From positions 1-40,888 of the forward strand of contig JAGTQE010000012.1 of NCBI GenBank assembly GCA_018396635.1: a stretch of DNA of 40,888 nucleotides, written 5' to 3'. The stretch comes from Candidatus Bathyarchaeota archaeon (GTDB lineage Archaea > Thermoproteota > Bathyarchaeia > Bathyarchaeales > DTEX01). Positions 7,888 to 16,287 of the stretch are shown piece by piece. The notes below the pieces were generated by a model. That model saw only the letters and a program-made list of their open reading frames with translations, did no database searches and was not told the origin of the DNA. The first letter of the stretch is position 1. The number at the start of each line of letters is the position of its first letter. Position numbers and translations under genes: made by a program.

Positions 7888-8670
7888 TTACTCTATAATT
7901 ACCTGATAGATGTAATACAACACGTAGAGACTGACCACAATTAGTAAAATAATTAATACCCAGCGAGTCTTTGAAATTTCTTCAGTCTTACTCCTAAAGT
8001 ATGAGTCTATTACAAAGAAAGCGTTAACATAGGCGATGGATGCACCTATCAAAGCGAAGAACACCATGCTTATTGGAGCGGGAAACTTAATATTAAAGAG
8101 CCCTGCAGCTGAGAGACTTATGTTCTGGGCAATAATAGATATAATGATCCTGTAGTTCGCTGTCTGATTGTTATTAGGTTTCATTTTAATTGTACGTAAT
8201 TCTATGAAGTATCCTTGAGGCGTTAAGGAAGATTGTTTATTTTTACCATAAAAATCATAGTTAAGTGTGTAAACTCCAACGGTGCCGTTCCACTCGTTGC
8301 TCGAATAAAACGATAGCAGAAGGTTGTATATGCCTTCGGTTTTAGGCTGCATATAAATAATGGAGCATCTCCGTCCAGCCTGGACCTCATTGGTGGAGAA
8401 TGAAACCCTAAAGTCACTTGACCTTGATGCGTTACATTTAACCCATAGGCCTTCAATAGGTGGGAAAATGAAAACAGCAATCCAGTCGCCTACCTGAATA
8501 ATTTCGCTGAAAGATGTTTCATGCACTGCATAACTCTCTTCTGCATGAACTATTGTCAGCTCGGTATATGATAATGATGTAATAATACCTAGAAGGAGCG
8601 TTAACGATATGAGTTTAGAGATAAATCCTGAGCGTGAGAAGAGTTTATTAAAACTCTTTAGTTGTATCAT
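7888..8670 (-). CDS. Membrane protein of unknown function, partner of AAA-Lon
   Basis: 260 residues. The N terminus has a signal-peptide-like helix at about 18-43 ending near VHAEES. A beta-rich extracytoplasmic part follows (about 45-190, with N-glycosylation-type sequons such as NGT and NQT). Two membrane helices lie near 200-224 and 236-258, with a short charged loop SKTEEISKTR between them. I do not recognise the family. It sits 18 bases upstream of the AAA-AAA-Lon gene on the same strand, so it may be an anchor, adaptor or substrate of that protease; this is inference from the operon. It is divergent from the HD phosphohydrolase. Confidence 0.72.
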   Translation of the reverse strand: MIQLKSFNKLFSRSGFISKLISLTLLLGIITSLSYTELTIVHAEESYAVHETSFSEIIQVGDWIAVFIFPPIEGLWVKCNASRSSDFRVSFSTNEVQAGRRCSIIYMQPKTEGIYNLLLSFYSSNEWNGTVGVYTLNYDFYGKNKQSSLTPQGYFIELRTIKMKPNNNQTANYRIIISIIAQNISLSAAGLFNIKFPAPISMVFFALIGASIAYVNAFFVIDSYFRSKTEEISKTRWVLIILLIVVSLYVLYYIYQVIIE

Positions 8671-8790
8671 TTCTAGCCTTCCAAGATAAAATATTTATCT
8701 TCTTCACAATAAATGTTTCTCCTTAGAAAAAGAAAGAGATTAATCATTCAAAAATAATTATTATGTCGATTTTGGGCGGATTGATAGCTC

Positions 8791-10077
8791 ATGTCTAAGC
8801 GTAAATATTGGGGTGAGATTAAGGACCCTATTTACGGATACGTTTATATAACTGAGGCTGAGAGGAAAGTGATTGATTCATTTCCATTTCAAAGACTACG
8901 CAGGATAAGGCAGCTGGCTGGCGCGGAATATGTTTACCCAGGAGCAAATCACACCAGGTTTGAGCATTCGATCGGTGTTATGCATCTAGCTGGCTTGATT
9001 GTTGATAATCCGCAAATATCTCAAATTCTATCTGAGGATGAGGCGCAAATGATAAGGATAGCTGCTTTACTTCACGATGTTGGACACGGTCCTTTCTCTC
9101 ACATTTTTGAACATATACTCACTAAGTTCCTAGGTAAAACCCATGAAGATATGACATTCTGGATAATCACGACCTCTGAGTTAAGGGATATTATAAGCGA
9201 TTTAGGTTATGATCCCAAAGTTATCGGCGCTCTATCTATTGGGCGCTTGAATAAGCCTAGTATGGCTTTTATGGATCAAATAATTAGGAGCGCTGTAGAT
9301 GCCGATAAACTGGATTTTGTTGTGCGGGACACATATCATACTGGAGCGGAATACGGATTTGTGGACGTCATACGATTAGCACGCACACTAGATGTTATTG
9401 ACGGAAACCTATCGGTTAATGTGAGCGCTCTATCCGCGCTGGAATCGTTCATACTGGCGCGTATAGAATCATTTAAGAGTATTTATTTCCATAGGGTTGG
9501 CAGAGCCGTCCAAATAATGCTTGCCATGGCGATGGAACGTGCCAAAGATGATCTAAACCTGACAAATTTTAGGTCTCCTGAAGAGTATCTTTCTCTAAAC
9601 GACTATACCCTGTGGACAAAGCTTAAAGAGTGTGAAAAATCAAGGGAGATAATTGAGAGGCTGGAGAGAAGAAAGCTTATAAAATGTGCCTATGACCCCC
9701 CACCATTCTACATTAGAGATAAGATCGTATCTGTGATCTTAAATGTGGAGGGTATAAGGAACCGTATAAGGGATCAGATAGCTGAGGAGGCAGGAGTTGA
9801 CCCAGAAAGCGTAGTAATTGACGTACCAACGTTGCCTTCAGTTCCATACCATCACGCTTTCCCCGCGGAGCCAATGGAGATCCCAGTGTTCCAGAAGGCT
9901 AGAGATGGCAGAAAGATTTCCGGTAGACTGAGCGATGTCTCAGGAATATTCGATTTACTTAAAGGCTTCATGAATATATTGAGAGTCTATACTGAGGAGG
10001 AATACTTAATGAGGGTTCAAGAGGTTACTGAAAGGATCTTCGGCGAGATGCCATTCTCGGCAAGAATCTCCTATTAA
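8791..10077 (+). CDS. HD-domain phosphohydrolase (dNTPase-like)
   Basis: A metal-dependent phosphohydrolase of the HD superfamily, in the group that includes deoxynucleoside triphosphate triphosphohydrolases. The motifs are RIRQLAGAEYVYPGANHTRFEHS with metal His59, LLHDVGHGPFSH with His95-Asp96, and SAVDADKLDF with the last Asp at 170. At 428 residues the length is normal for archaeal members. The substrate is not set by sequence alone: dNTPs are the best guess, and regulatory nucleotides are possible. ATG 8791 is the start, in a divergent promoter region with the membrane protein. The AcnX genes follow about 30 bases downstream and could be co-transcribed. Confidence 0.85.
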   Translation: MSKRKYWGEIKDPIYGYVYITEAERKVIDSFPFQRLRRIRQLAGAEYVYPGANHTRFEHSIGVMHLAGLIVDNPQISQILSEDEAQMIRIAALLHDVGHGPFSHIFEHILTKFLGKTHEDMTFWIITTSELRDIISDLGYDPKVIGALSIGRLNKPSMAFMDQIIRSAVDADKLDFVVRDTYHTGAEYGFVDVIRLARTLDVIDGNLSVNVSALSALESFILARIESFKSIYFHRVGRAVQIMLAMAMERAKDDLNLTNFRSPEEYLSLNDYTLWTKLKECEKSREIIERLERRKLIKCAYDPPPFYIRDKIVSVILNVEGIRNRIRDQIAEEAGVDPESVVIDVPTLPSVPYHHAFPAEPMEIPVFQKARDGRKISGRLSDVSGIFDLLKGFMNILRVYTEEEYLMRVQEVTERIFGEMPFSARISY

Positions 10078-10105
10078 TTAAGCGTCATTGATTTGGTGGG
10101 GAAGG

Positions 10106-10507
10106 ATGGAAATGATTTTAAAGGGGCGACCCATAGTTCCCGGAGCCGCGAGCGGAACCGCGCTAGTTTCAACAAAGCCTCTCAGTTTTTTAGGTGGGGT
10201 AGATCCAAAAACTGGGATCATTATCGAAAGAGATCACGATTTATATGGTAGGAGCATTAAGGGTTTTATTTTATGCTTTCCACATGGGCATGGCTCTACT
10301 GTGGGCAGCTATGTTCTGTATTCGCTCGCTAAAAACGGTCTTGCCCCTAAGGCTATAGTGAATATGCTATCCGACCCGGTCGTGGTTGTTGGCGCAATTA
10401 TTGCCAATATACCTATGGTTGATAAGATCGACATTACGCAGATAAAAACGGGAGACGTTGTTGAAGTTAACGGCAGCTTGGGCATAGTAAAAGTCTTCAG
10501 GAGGTGA
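10106..10507 (+). CDS. Phosphomevalonate dehydratase small subunit (aconitase X swivel)
   Basis: The small, swivelling-domain subunit of an aconitase-X enzyme (DUF126). In archaea the AcnX pair dehydrates mevalonate 5-phosphate to trans-anhydromevalonate 5-phosphate. The family features are KGRPIVPGAASGTALVS, FPHGHGSTVGSYVLY and the closing GDVVEVNG. The frame is open from TTG 10088, but ATG 10106 (or 10112) follows a GGTGGGGAAGG stretch and matches the usual short N terminus. The stop at 10507 abuts the start of the large subunit at 10508, so the two are translated together. The 133-residue length is normal. Confidence 0.88.
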   Translation: MEMILKGRPIVPGAASGTALVSTKPLSFLGGVDPKTGIIIERDHDLYGRSIKGFILCFPHGHGSTVGSYVLYSLAKNGLAPKAIVNMLSDPVVVVGAIIANIPMVDKIDITQIKTGDVVEVNGSLGIVKVFRR

Positions 10508-11695
10508 ATGAAGAGATTGTATTTAAGTAGGGAGGAGGAGCGGATTTACAATGGAGATTTTGGATGGGCTTATGAGATCTCCATGAAAATACTTGTTAAG
10601 TTGGGTGACCTTTACGGGGCTGAGCGCCTTATACCCATTGAGTCGGCGCACGTCTCCGGCGTATCATATAAGACTATTGGAAACGCACCTATAGAGTTTC
10701 TTGAAGCGCTAGTAGCCTCTAATGGAAGAGTTAAGGTGGATTCGACAATAAATCCGTCAAGCATAGACTTTGAGGATCCATCATTCAATCTTCTTCCAGG
10801 AGAACTTATTGAGAAACAAAAAAGGATAATAGATTTGTATAGTGCCTTAGGGATTGAACCAACTCTAACATGTACACCATATTATATTAGGCAAATCCGC
10901 ACGGGTTCTCACGTATCTTGGGCAGAGTCATCAGCCGTTATATATGCGAACTCAATCCTTGGAGCGTGGACGAATCGTGAGGGTGGACCGAGCGCCCTCG
11001 CCTCGGCGTTAATAGGTAAAACGCCAGACTATGGCTTACATCGGCCGGAAAACCGTCGCGCATCTGTGCTTGTTAAAGTTGAAGCCGACATATTAAGCGA
11101 GTCTGATTATGGTTCTTTAGGCATCTATTTAGGTAAGGTTTTGGGCGATAGCATACCGGTAATTCAGGGTAAAATTGTTAGAGAAGAATGCTTTTTAAAG
11201 CAGATGGGTGCTGCGATGGCTACGAGCGGTATGGTATCAATGTTTTATCTAAACGGATTGGATGGTGTTTCACAAATAGAGGAGAAGATAACTGTTGATA
11301 ATAGAGATATTAGGAGGAGCTATGAAGAGCTATCCTCAGCATTTGAGAAGCCAGACTTAATCTTTATTGGGTGTCCTCATTGCTCTCTAGAGGAGATTAA
11401 GAGTATCTCAAGTCTCTTATATGGGAGGAGGATTAAAGAGGACATCAAATTATGGGTTTGCACGCCGAGGTTCATACGGAGTAGAGCCTATGATTGCGTG
11501 AAAGTTATTGAGGCTTCGGGAGGTCGTGTTATATCGGACACATGTGCTGTTGTCACATGGTTGAGGGAGCTCGGCGTAGAAACCTTAGTAACGAACTCAG
11601 CAAAAACAGCATATTATGCTCCACTAATGAGCAATGTTAAAGCTATTCTCTTACCGCTTAAGAAATGCATTGAAGTTGCTTTAAGGGAGGTTTAG
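10508..11695 (+). CDS. Phosphomevalonate dehydratase large subunit (aconitase X catalytic)
   Basis: The catalytic subunit of aconitase X (DUF521), holding a 4Fe-4S cluster. Probable cluster Cys are C122 in TLTCTPYY, C289/C292 in FIGCPHCS and C346 in SDTCAVV. The conserved ESAHVSG near 45 and NSAKTAYYAP near 363 are also present. Length is 395 residues, normal for the archaeal two-subunit form. It acts with the preceding gene in the archaeal mevalonate pathway described for Aeropyrum pernix, in which anhydromevalonate phosphate is then decarboxylated by a UbiD homologue. That homologue lies directly downstream on the opposite strand, 2 bases after this stop. cis-3-hydroxy-L-proline dehydratase, another AcnX activity, is less likely in this setting. 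Confidence 0.9.
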   Translation: MKRLYLSREEERIYNGDFGWAYEISMKILVKLGDLYGAERLIPIESAHVSGVSYKTIGNAPIEFLEALVASNGRVKVDSTINPSSIDFEDPSFNLLPGELIEKQKRIIDLYSALGIEPTLTCTPYYIRQIRTGSHVSWAESSAVIYANSILGAWTNREGGPSALASALIGKTPDYGLHRPENRRASVLVKVEADILSESDYGSLGIYLGKVLGDSIPVIQGKIVREECFLKQMGAAMATSGMVSMFYLNGLDGVSQIEEKITVDNRDIRRSYEELSSAFEKPDLIFIGCPHCSLEEIKSISSLLYGRRIKEDIKLWVCTPRFIRSRAYDCVKVIEASGGRVISDTCAVVTWLRELGVETLVTNSAKTAYYAPLMSNVKAILLPLKKCIEVALREV

Positions 11696-11697
11696 CG

Positions 11698-13044
11698 TTA
11701 AATTTTCAGGTTGTCTATTATCCTTATAGCTCTCTCCGTTAACGGTATCCTTGCCTTCTCAAACTTTTCCTTCTCAGCCCCTAACGGACGCGTTGCATCT
11801 ATACCAACCTTAGTTGTTAAGCCTGTTTCCATATCTGCTGATGGATCGAGCGTTGACCCCCTTGCATTGCGTATTATAAGGAGATCTTCGTCGCCCTGAA
11901 ATCTTGTGGCAATCGCCCATTCGACCTCCTCCGGATTGAAGACATTTATATCAGCGTCTACGATGACAGCGTGCTTTAAACTTGGATGTGCTGCGAAAGC
12001 TGCCAGTAAAGCGTTTTTCGCGTCTCCATCTGTCTGCTTTTCAATTGATATTATGGCATGAAGCCATCCGCATCCCCCAAATGAGAGGTTAACAGCCTTA
12101 ACCGTTGGTACAATCTTTGATACAGCGTCGTAGATCATAGCTTCTCTGGGTAGACCCATAAGCAGCATATGTTCTGGTCCTCCTGGCAGAAGAGCTTGAT
12201 AAATGTATTTTTCTCTACGCATAACATTAACAATCTCGATGATCGGCTGACGCCTAGGGATATCGTATGCCCCGGTTATATCCACAAACGGTCCCTCCAT
12301 AGTCTCCTCTTTGCATGAAATTCTGCCCTCAAGAACTATCTCGGATTCGGCTGGCGCGTACGCGTGGATCTTTTCGCATTCTATTAGCTTAAGTCCGCCC
12401 TTAAGCAGGCTATTAGCCACCCAGTATTCGCTGACTCCGAAGGGTGGTGATGAAGCCGCCGCCAGGAGTATGGCTGGATGAACCCCTATAGATATTGCAA
12501 CGTCAAGATCTTTGCCAGCATCTTTAGCCATACTCCAGAGCTTGAAGAGATGTCTTGGAACGAGTCTTATGACCAGCCGCCTATCGTCTAAAACCAGCAA
12601 TCTATGGATCGAAACATTTTCAATCTCCCCATCTGGACTTTCCGCTGAAATTATTGCTGAAGTAATATATGGTCCTGCGTCACGCTCATAGTGCCTTAGA
12701 ACAGGTATTTTCGAGAGCTTAGGCTCCTCAATAATCTCTTTAACTGGTGAGTCATCAACGATTTTGGGCTTCTCCGGCCTATTTATCGCATTAATAATCT
12801 CTCTATGTAAACTATCCTCTGTCACGCCTAAAGATGCGCATATTCTTTTCCTTGTCGCACAAACGTTTCCGACAACCTTTGCATCCTCGTATCCCTCAAC
12901 ACTGTTAAAGAAGACAATAGGAGCGTTTGCTGACAATAGGCTCTTCATTATGGCTGGAATCTCAAATATTGGTGAAAGGCTTTCCTCGATGTGAATTACT
13001 TCATTGAGATCTTCCATGTTCTTGAGAAATTCTCTGAAGCTCAT
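11698..13044 (-). CDS. UbiD-family decarboxylase, likely anhydromevalonate phosphate decarboxylase
   Basis: A prenylated-FMN decarboxylase of the UbiD family, 448 residues. Family landmarks are the N-terminal segment SFREFLKNMEDLNEVIHI, the middle ESPDGEIENVSIHRLLVLD, EGPFVDITGAYDIPRRQP with the acidic residues used in decarboxylation, and the late VDADINVFNPEEVEWAIATR. Placed tail to tail with both AcnX subunits, it most likely makes isopentenyl phosphate from trans-anhydromevalonate 5-phosphate. It needs prenyl-FMN from a UbiX enzyme that is not in the window. Its ATG overlaps the stop of the PAC4-like gene by 4 bases, so the two are translationally coupled. Confidence 0.88.
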   Translation of the reverse strand: MSFREFLKNMEDLNEVIHIEESLSPIFEIPAIMKSLLSANAPIVFFNSVEGYEDAKVVGNVCATRKRICASLGVTEDSLHREIINAINRPEKPKIVDDSPVKEIIEEPKLSKIPVLRHYERDAGPYITSAIISAESPDGEIENVSIHRLLVLDDRRLVIRLVPRHLFKLWSMAKDAGKDLDVAISIGVHPAILLAAASSPPFGVSEYWVANSLLKGGLKLIECEKIHAYAPAESEIVLEGRISCKEETMEGPFVDITGAYDIPRRQPIIEIVNVMRREKYIYQALLPGGPEHMLLMGLPREAMIYDAVSKIVPTVKAVNLSFGGCGWLHAIISIEKQTDGDAKNALLAAFAAHPSLKHAVIVDADINVFNPEEVEWAIATRFQGDEDLLIIRNARGSTLDPSADMETGLTTKVGIDATRPLGAEKEKFEKARIPLTERAIRIIDNLKI

Positions 13045-13397
13045 GTCTTTACCCCCTTCAAAATTTTCTCAAGGAGTCTTATGAAGATCTGTCCAGCCTT
13101 AACTTCATTAATGCTCCTCAGAAATACTGAAACTAAAACTATCTTGTTAGTTATGGCCGCAAGGCGCTCAGCTATTAGCCTAGCTGTGATTGCGTTTCGT
13201 TCCCCTAAGAGGATTGAAGAGAGCGGCAGTCTAGATAGCCCAAGCTGAGATGGTATCGAAGCCGCAAGAGTCCCAAGATTCTCTTCATCGCCCTCACTTA
13301 GCAAAACCATGTAAGAGTTTCCTAACTCAATTACCGTGGCCAATAGTCTCTTTCCTTCCTCAACAGTCTCCTCATGATAAACCTTTACTCCGCCCAA
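13041..13397 (-). CDS. PAC4-like (proteasome assembly chaperone 4) small protein
   Basis: 118 residues starting from a TTG at 13397. The stretch LGTLAASIPSQLGLSRLPLS, then ILLGERNAITARLIAERLAA and TNKIVLVSVFL, resembles the core of eukaryotic proteasome assembly chaperone PSMG4/PAC4 as I remember it (LGDLAVAM, TSLLGD, ARRLARKTNKQVFVS). The likely fold is a small beta sandwich with two helices that forms dimers. If this is right it may help assemble proteasomes or another complex. Its place, overlapping the UbiD start by 4 bases and 26 bases after the aldolase gene, is not what a proteasome gene would predict, so a role with UbiD cannot be excluded. Similarity is from memory and not tested. 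Confidence 0.6.
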   Translation of the reverse strand: MGGVKVYHEETVEEGKRLLATVIELGNSYMVLLSEGDEENLGTLAASIPSQLGLSRLPLSSILLGERNAITARLIAERLAAITNKIVLVSVFLRSINEVKAGQIFIRLLEKILKGVKT

Positions 13398-13423
13398 AGC
13401 TATCAGATCCTTATCGATGTTGG

Positions 13424-14218
13424 TTAAATTTTAGAGAAGATTTTCCTCACTTCTTCACCATTTCTCCTCCACCAATTAAAAAGAATTCTTAAATCGATGC
13501 CTAAGTTAAAGTTTCGAACCCCAAGAGCGATATACCTTTCAGCCTCCTCTGGGCTCCCTATCTCCGCCCTTGGCGCAACATCCATCTTTAGAGCTGTTTT
13601 AATGACCTTTTCTTCAGCCTCTCTAACCTTTGGATGATTTACTTCCCCGGGCAAACCTATGCTCACTGAATAGTCCATGGGGCCAAACTGCACCATATCT
13701 ATGCCCTTAACTGAGAGTATTTCTTCTAAGTTTTCGACAGCCTCCTTCTTCTCAATCATTAATGCAACTACAGCATCGTCACAGATCTTCACGAGATCTG
13801 CAGCCGATGCCAGAACACCTGTATAGCCAACTCTTCTATCCAGCCTATAACCGTTTATGCCCTTTGGCTCCATTCTAACAGCCTTAACAGCCTCTTCCGC
13901 ATCATCAACTGTCCTTATATCCGCGAATAGGACATTTTGTATCCCAGCCGCCAATGCTCTCTCAGCAAGATATACTCTAGGCTGCTGATCTATCTTTATC
14001 ATAGTTGAGAGCCCAACCAGATCTGCGGCTCTCGCCAAATTATCCAGGTCATGCAAGTCATACGGTCCATACTCGCTTAGAAACTCAACGTAATCATATA
14101 TGCCTGTATATCCAATCACTTCAACTATACCGGGCCATGGACAAATAATCCTCGTTCCAAGAGTCGGTTCACCTCTCCTTAAAAGCTCCCTAAGCTTATT
14201 AACCTTCATAGATGACAC
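13424..14218 (-). CDS. HpcH/HpaI-family aldolase
   Basis: A class II pyruvate aldolase-type TIM barrel, 264 residues. It shows EPTLGTRIICPWPGIVEVIG at the N terminus, the central EPKGINGYRLDRRVGYTG, the paired-acid region around VVALMIEKKEAVENLEEI and the late MVQFGPMDYSVSIGLPG, all family hallmarks. Members cleave 2-keto-3-deoxy sugar acids or 4-hydroxy-2-oxo acids to pyruvate and an aldehyde using a divalent metal. It is the first gene of a minus-strand operon with the PAC4-like gene and the UbiD decarboxylase. Which 2-oxo acid it acts on is unknown. A link to fucose breakdown (2-keto-3-deoxy-fuconate) is conceivable given the fuculokinase-like gene 12 kb away, but is not supported by position. 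Confidence 0.82.
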   Translation of the reverse strand: MSSMKVNKLRELLRRGEPTLGTRIICPWPGIVEVIGYTGIYDYVEFLSEYGPYDLHDLDNLARAADLVGLSTMIKIDQQPRVYLAERALAAGIQNVLFADIRTVDDAEEAVKAVRMEPKGINGYRLDRRVGYTGVLASAADLVKICDDAVVALMIEKKEAVENLEEILSVKGIDMVQFGPMDYSVSIGLPGEVNHPKVREAEEKVIKTALKMDVAPRAEIGSPEEAERYIALGVRNFNLGIDLRILFNWWRRNGEEVRKIFSKI

Positions 14219-14319
14219 CTTCCCAACACATTTTTCAGTAGGACAATAATTGTAAATCTCCTTATTAAGACTTTAAACTAAAACAAAACATAAAACGAAC
14301 TTCTTGGGAAGCTAATAGT

Positions 14320-15024
14320 ATGAGTGAGACAAGCATCCCTTCCGTGGATGAATTATCCCAGAGAGCTAGGAAAATACTTGAGGTTTTAAGGGGTGTCTTT
14401 TCTGTTCCCGACATCTCAGACATTTCAGGGGAACCATTTAAAGTTTTAGTGAGAACAATTATAAGCCAGTCAACGTCAGAGGTAAATACTCGAAGAGCTT
14501 TTGAGAATTTACTTGCTAAGATGCCAGTAACCCCTCAAAGTCTATCTGAGGCTGATGTTAAGTGTATTGAAGAGGCTTTAAGAGTTGCCGGCCTACATAA
14601 AAATAAATCCGTTACTTTGAAGGAAGTATCACGCATAGTTGTTGAGAAATTTGGGGGTAGTCTTGACTTCATATATTCATTACCGCTGAACGAAGCTAGA
14701 GAGAGGTTGATGAGTTTGCCGGGAGTGGGGCCAAAGACTGCTGATATAGTTCTCCTCTTCTGCGCTAAGAAGTCGGTTTTACCCGTAGATACGCATGTGA
14801 GTAGGGTTTCAAAAAGGCTTGGGTTAGTTCCTAAAGAGGAAAATAGATACGAATCTATTAGGGCGAGAATTGAGAAATTATATTCTCCAAAAGATTATTT
14901 TGATGTTCACATGCTCTTTATAGCTTTAGGGAGAAAATTCTGTAAATCTATTAAGCCCCGCTGTCATCAATGTGTAATCAATTATCTATGTCCCTCCTAT
15001 GGATCCTTTAGAGACAACCTTTAA
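14320..15024 (+). CDS. nth: Endonuclease III (DNA glycosylase/AP lyase)
   Basis: A base-excision repair enzyme that removes oxidised pyrimidines and nicks the abasic site. The helix-hairpin-helix LPGVGPKTAD at 133-142 contains catalytic Lys139. Catalytic Asp157 is in VDTHVSRV. A C-terminal 4Fe-4S loop has Cys at 208, 215, 218 and 224 (C-x6-C-x2-C-x5-C). The 234-residue length is slightly above the bacterial 211 because of an N-terminal extension. Its last 39 bases overlap the end of the Clp1-type kinase gene on the other strand, so the two genes share coding DNA in opposite directions. Confidence 0.93.
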   Translation: MSETSIPSVDELSQRARKILEVLRGVFSVPDISDISGEPFKVLVRTIISQSTSEVNTRRAFENLLAKMPVTPQSLSEADVKCIEEALRVAGLHKNKSVTLKEVSRIVVEKFGGSLDFIYSLPLNEARERLMSLPGVGPKTADIVLLFCAKKSVLPVDTHVSRVSKRLGLVPKEENRYESIRARIEKLYSPKDYFDVHMLFIALGRKFCKSIKPRCHQCVINYLCPSYGSFRDNL

Positions 15025-16287
15025 ATGAGCCTCTATTTCGCTTCCTTTCTCGCTCAGCCTTATTTGTCCAACGCAAACTCTGGATACAGTTTCATCAACA
15101 TTAGTGTACACTTTAAGTATTCCCCGATCATATTCAATGGAGTTTATTATTCCAATCCCTAAAAACTTCCCTTCGCTACCCTCTAAGGAGACTAGTAGAC
15201 CTCTCTCCTCGCCCTCGCAGATAACTCTAACTGGCCTATTAAACTCTGAGGCGATCTTAAGCTTTTCATCCTCACTAAGCAAGAGCCCCTCTTTCAATAC
15301 TAAAATTATTGAGCTCTGTGAGCTCTCGCAATATACTAATTTGTTGCCTATAATCTCCTCAAGCCTTCTTTTCAGGGTCTGGTCAACCCTACCGCTAATT
15401 TCAAGATTTCCATACATCTTTATCCAGCTTAATGGTATTGTACGAACTTTAGCATCCTTTAAATATCGCTTGTATAGTGTTTCTCTAATTATTCTCCTCA
15501 TCTCTCGATCTCTCTTCTTTACATTCTTAGGTGTCTCAACCGCCAATAAATGCGTCTCAACATTCATTAAAGAGTTTATCAGCGGGTTTAGTGAGCCGTC
15601 ACCCTGCAAAACTACAGTAAACTTGGGTTTAAGGGAGCTAATTAATTGATACTTATATTTTATGGCTTCAGCACCATCAACCCAGCCGTCAGTGTTAACT
15701 ATAATTAAATTCGAACCTTTTTTCTCAGCTTCGCATTTTAGCTTCAATAAGCCACTTATAATTTTGTCTATCACGTTATATGGGCTTGTATTGCCTATAA
15801 AGACTGCATCATCCAACGGGAGATTAACTAAATCGATAACCGACCGCCTTACGAAGCTTAGACCTAATGTTCCTGGCGGTCCAACGTCAGATTGGCCTAA
15901 ATCTCCATCTACAAGGGCTACGCTACGCCCACCATTCAAACCGATATTAACCAGATAAGTACAAAAGCTTGTCTTTCCAGAATCCACTCCACCTAAAACT
16001 GCGACAGTTATGCTCCCGTCGGTTGCCAGTATCCTATTGGCTGCATCCTTCCACGACTGCGGTATTGGATCTTCATCTATTATGCTAAAGGAAGCTGAGT
16101 TTCCAAGCAATATTTCAATCTGAGAGTCTTCTATCGCCTCAAAGGGAATCCTCTTCCCCCATCTGACAACAAAATGGTCTCCAGCCTTTATTAGGGCTCC
16201 AAATGACCTCATTGATCCAAATTGGAGAGCGACACATGCCGGTCCATCTATCAGAATAGTCTTTCCTTTTTTAATCTCCTGCCTCAT
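14986..16287 (-). CDS. Clp1/Grc3-type polynucleotide 5'-hydroxyl kinase
   Basis: A P-loop kinase that phosphorylates RNA or DNA 5'-OH ends, likely in tRNA or rRNA processing. Walker A GGVDSGKT is at 99-106, followed by LVDGDLGQSDVGPPGTLGLS, the typical Clp1/NOL9 substrate-metal segment, and later NTDGWVDGAEAIKYK. An N-terminal beta domain and a C-terminal beta domain flank the kinase core (433 residues, the archaeal size). The start ATG overlaps the stop of the RNase H-fold gene by 4 bases, so the pair is co-translated. The 3' end overlaps endonuclease III by 39 bases. Confidence 0.88.
   Translation of the reverse strand: MRQEIKKGKTILIDGPACVALQFGSMRSFGALIKAGDHFVVRWGKRIPFEAIEDSQIEILLGNSASFSIIDEDPIPQSWKDAANRILATDGSITVAVLGGVDSGKTSFCTYLVNIGLNGGRSVALVDGDLGQSDVGPPGTLGLSFVRRSVIDLVNLPLDDAVFIGNTSPYNVIDKIISGLLKLKCEAEKKGSNLIIVNTDGWVDGAEAIKYKYQLISSLKPKFTVVLQGDGSLNPLINSLMNVETHLLAVETPKNVKKRDREMRRIIRETLYKRYLKDAKVRTIPLSWIKMYGNLEISGRVDQTLKRRLEEIIGNKLVYCESSQSSIILVLKEGLLLSEDEKLKIASEFNRPVRVICEGEERGLLVSLEGSEGKFLGIGIINSIEYDRGILKVYTNVDETVSRVCVGQIRLSEKGSEIEAHLKVVSKGSIGGT

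Noticed and set aside
15104-15649. 181-codon plus-strand open frame
   Set aside because: Antisense to the Clp1-type kinase, with low-complexity Ser/Leu/Pro composition and no motif.
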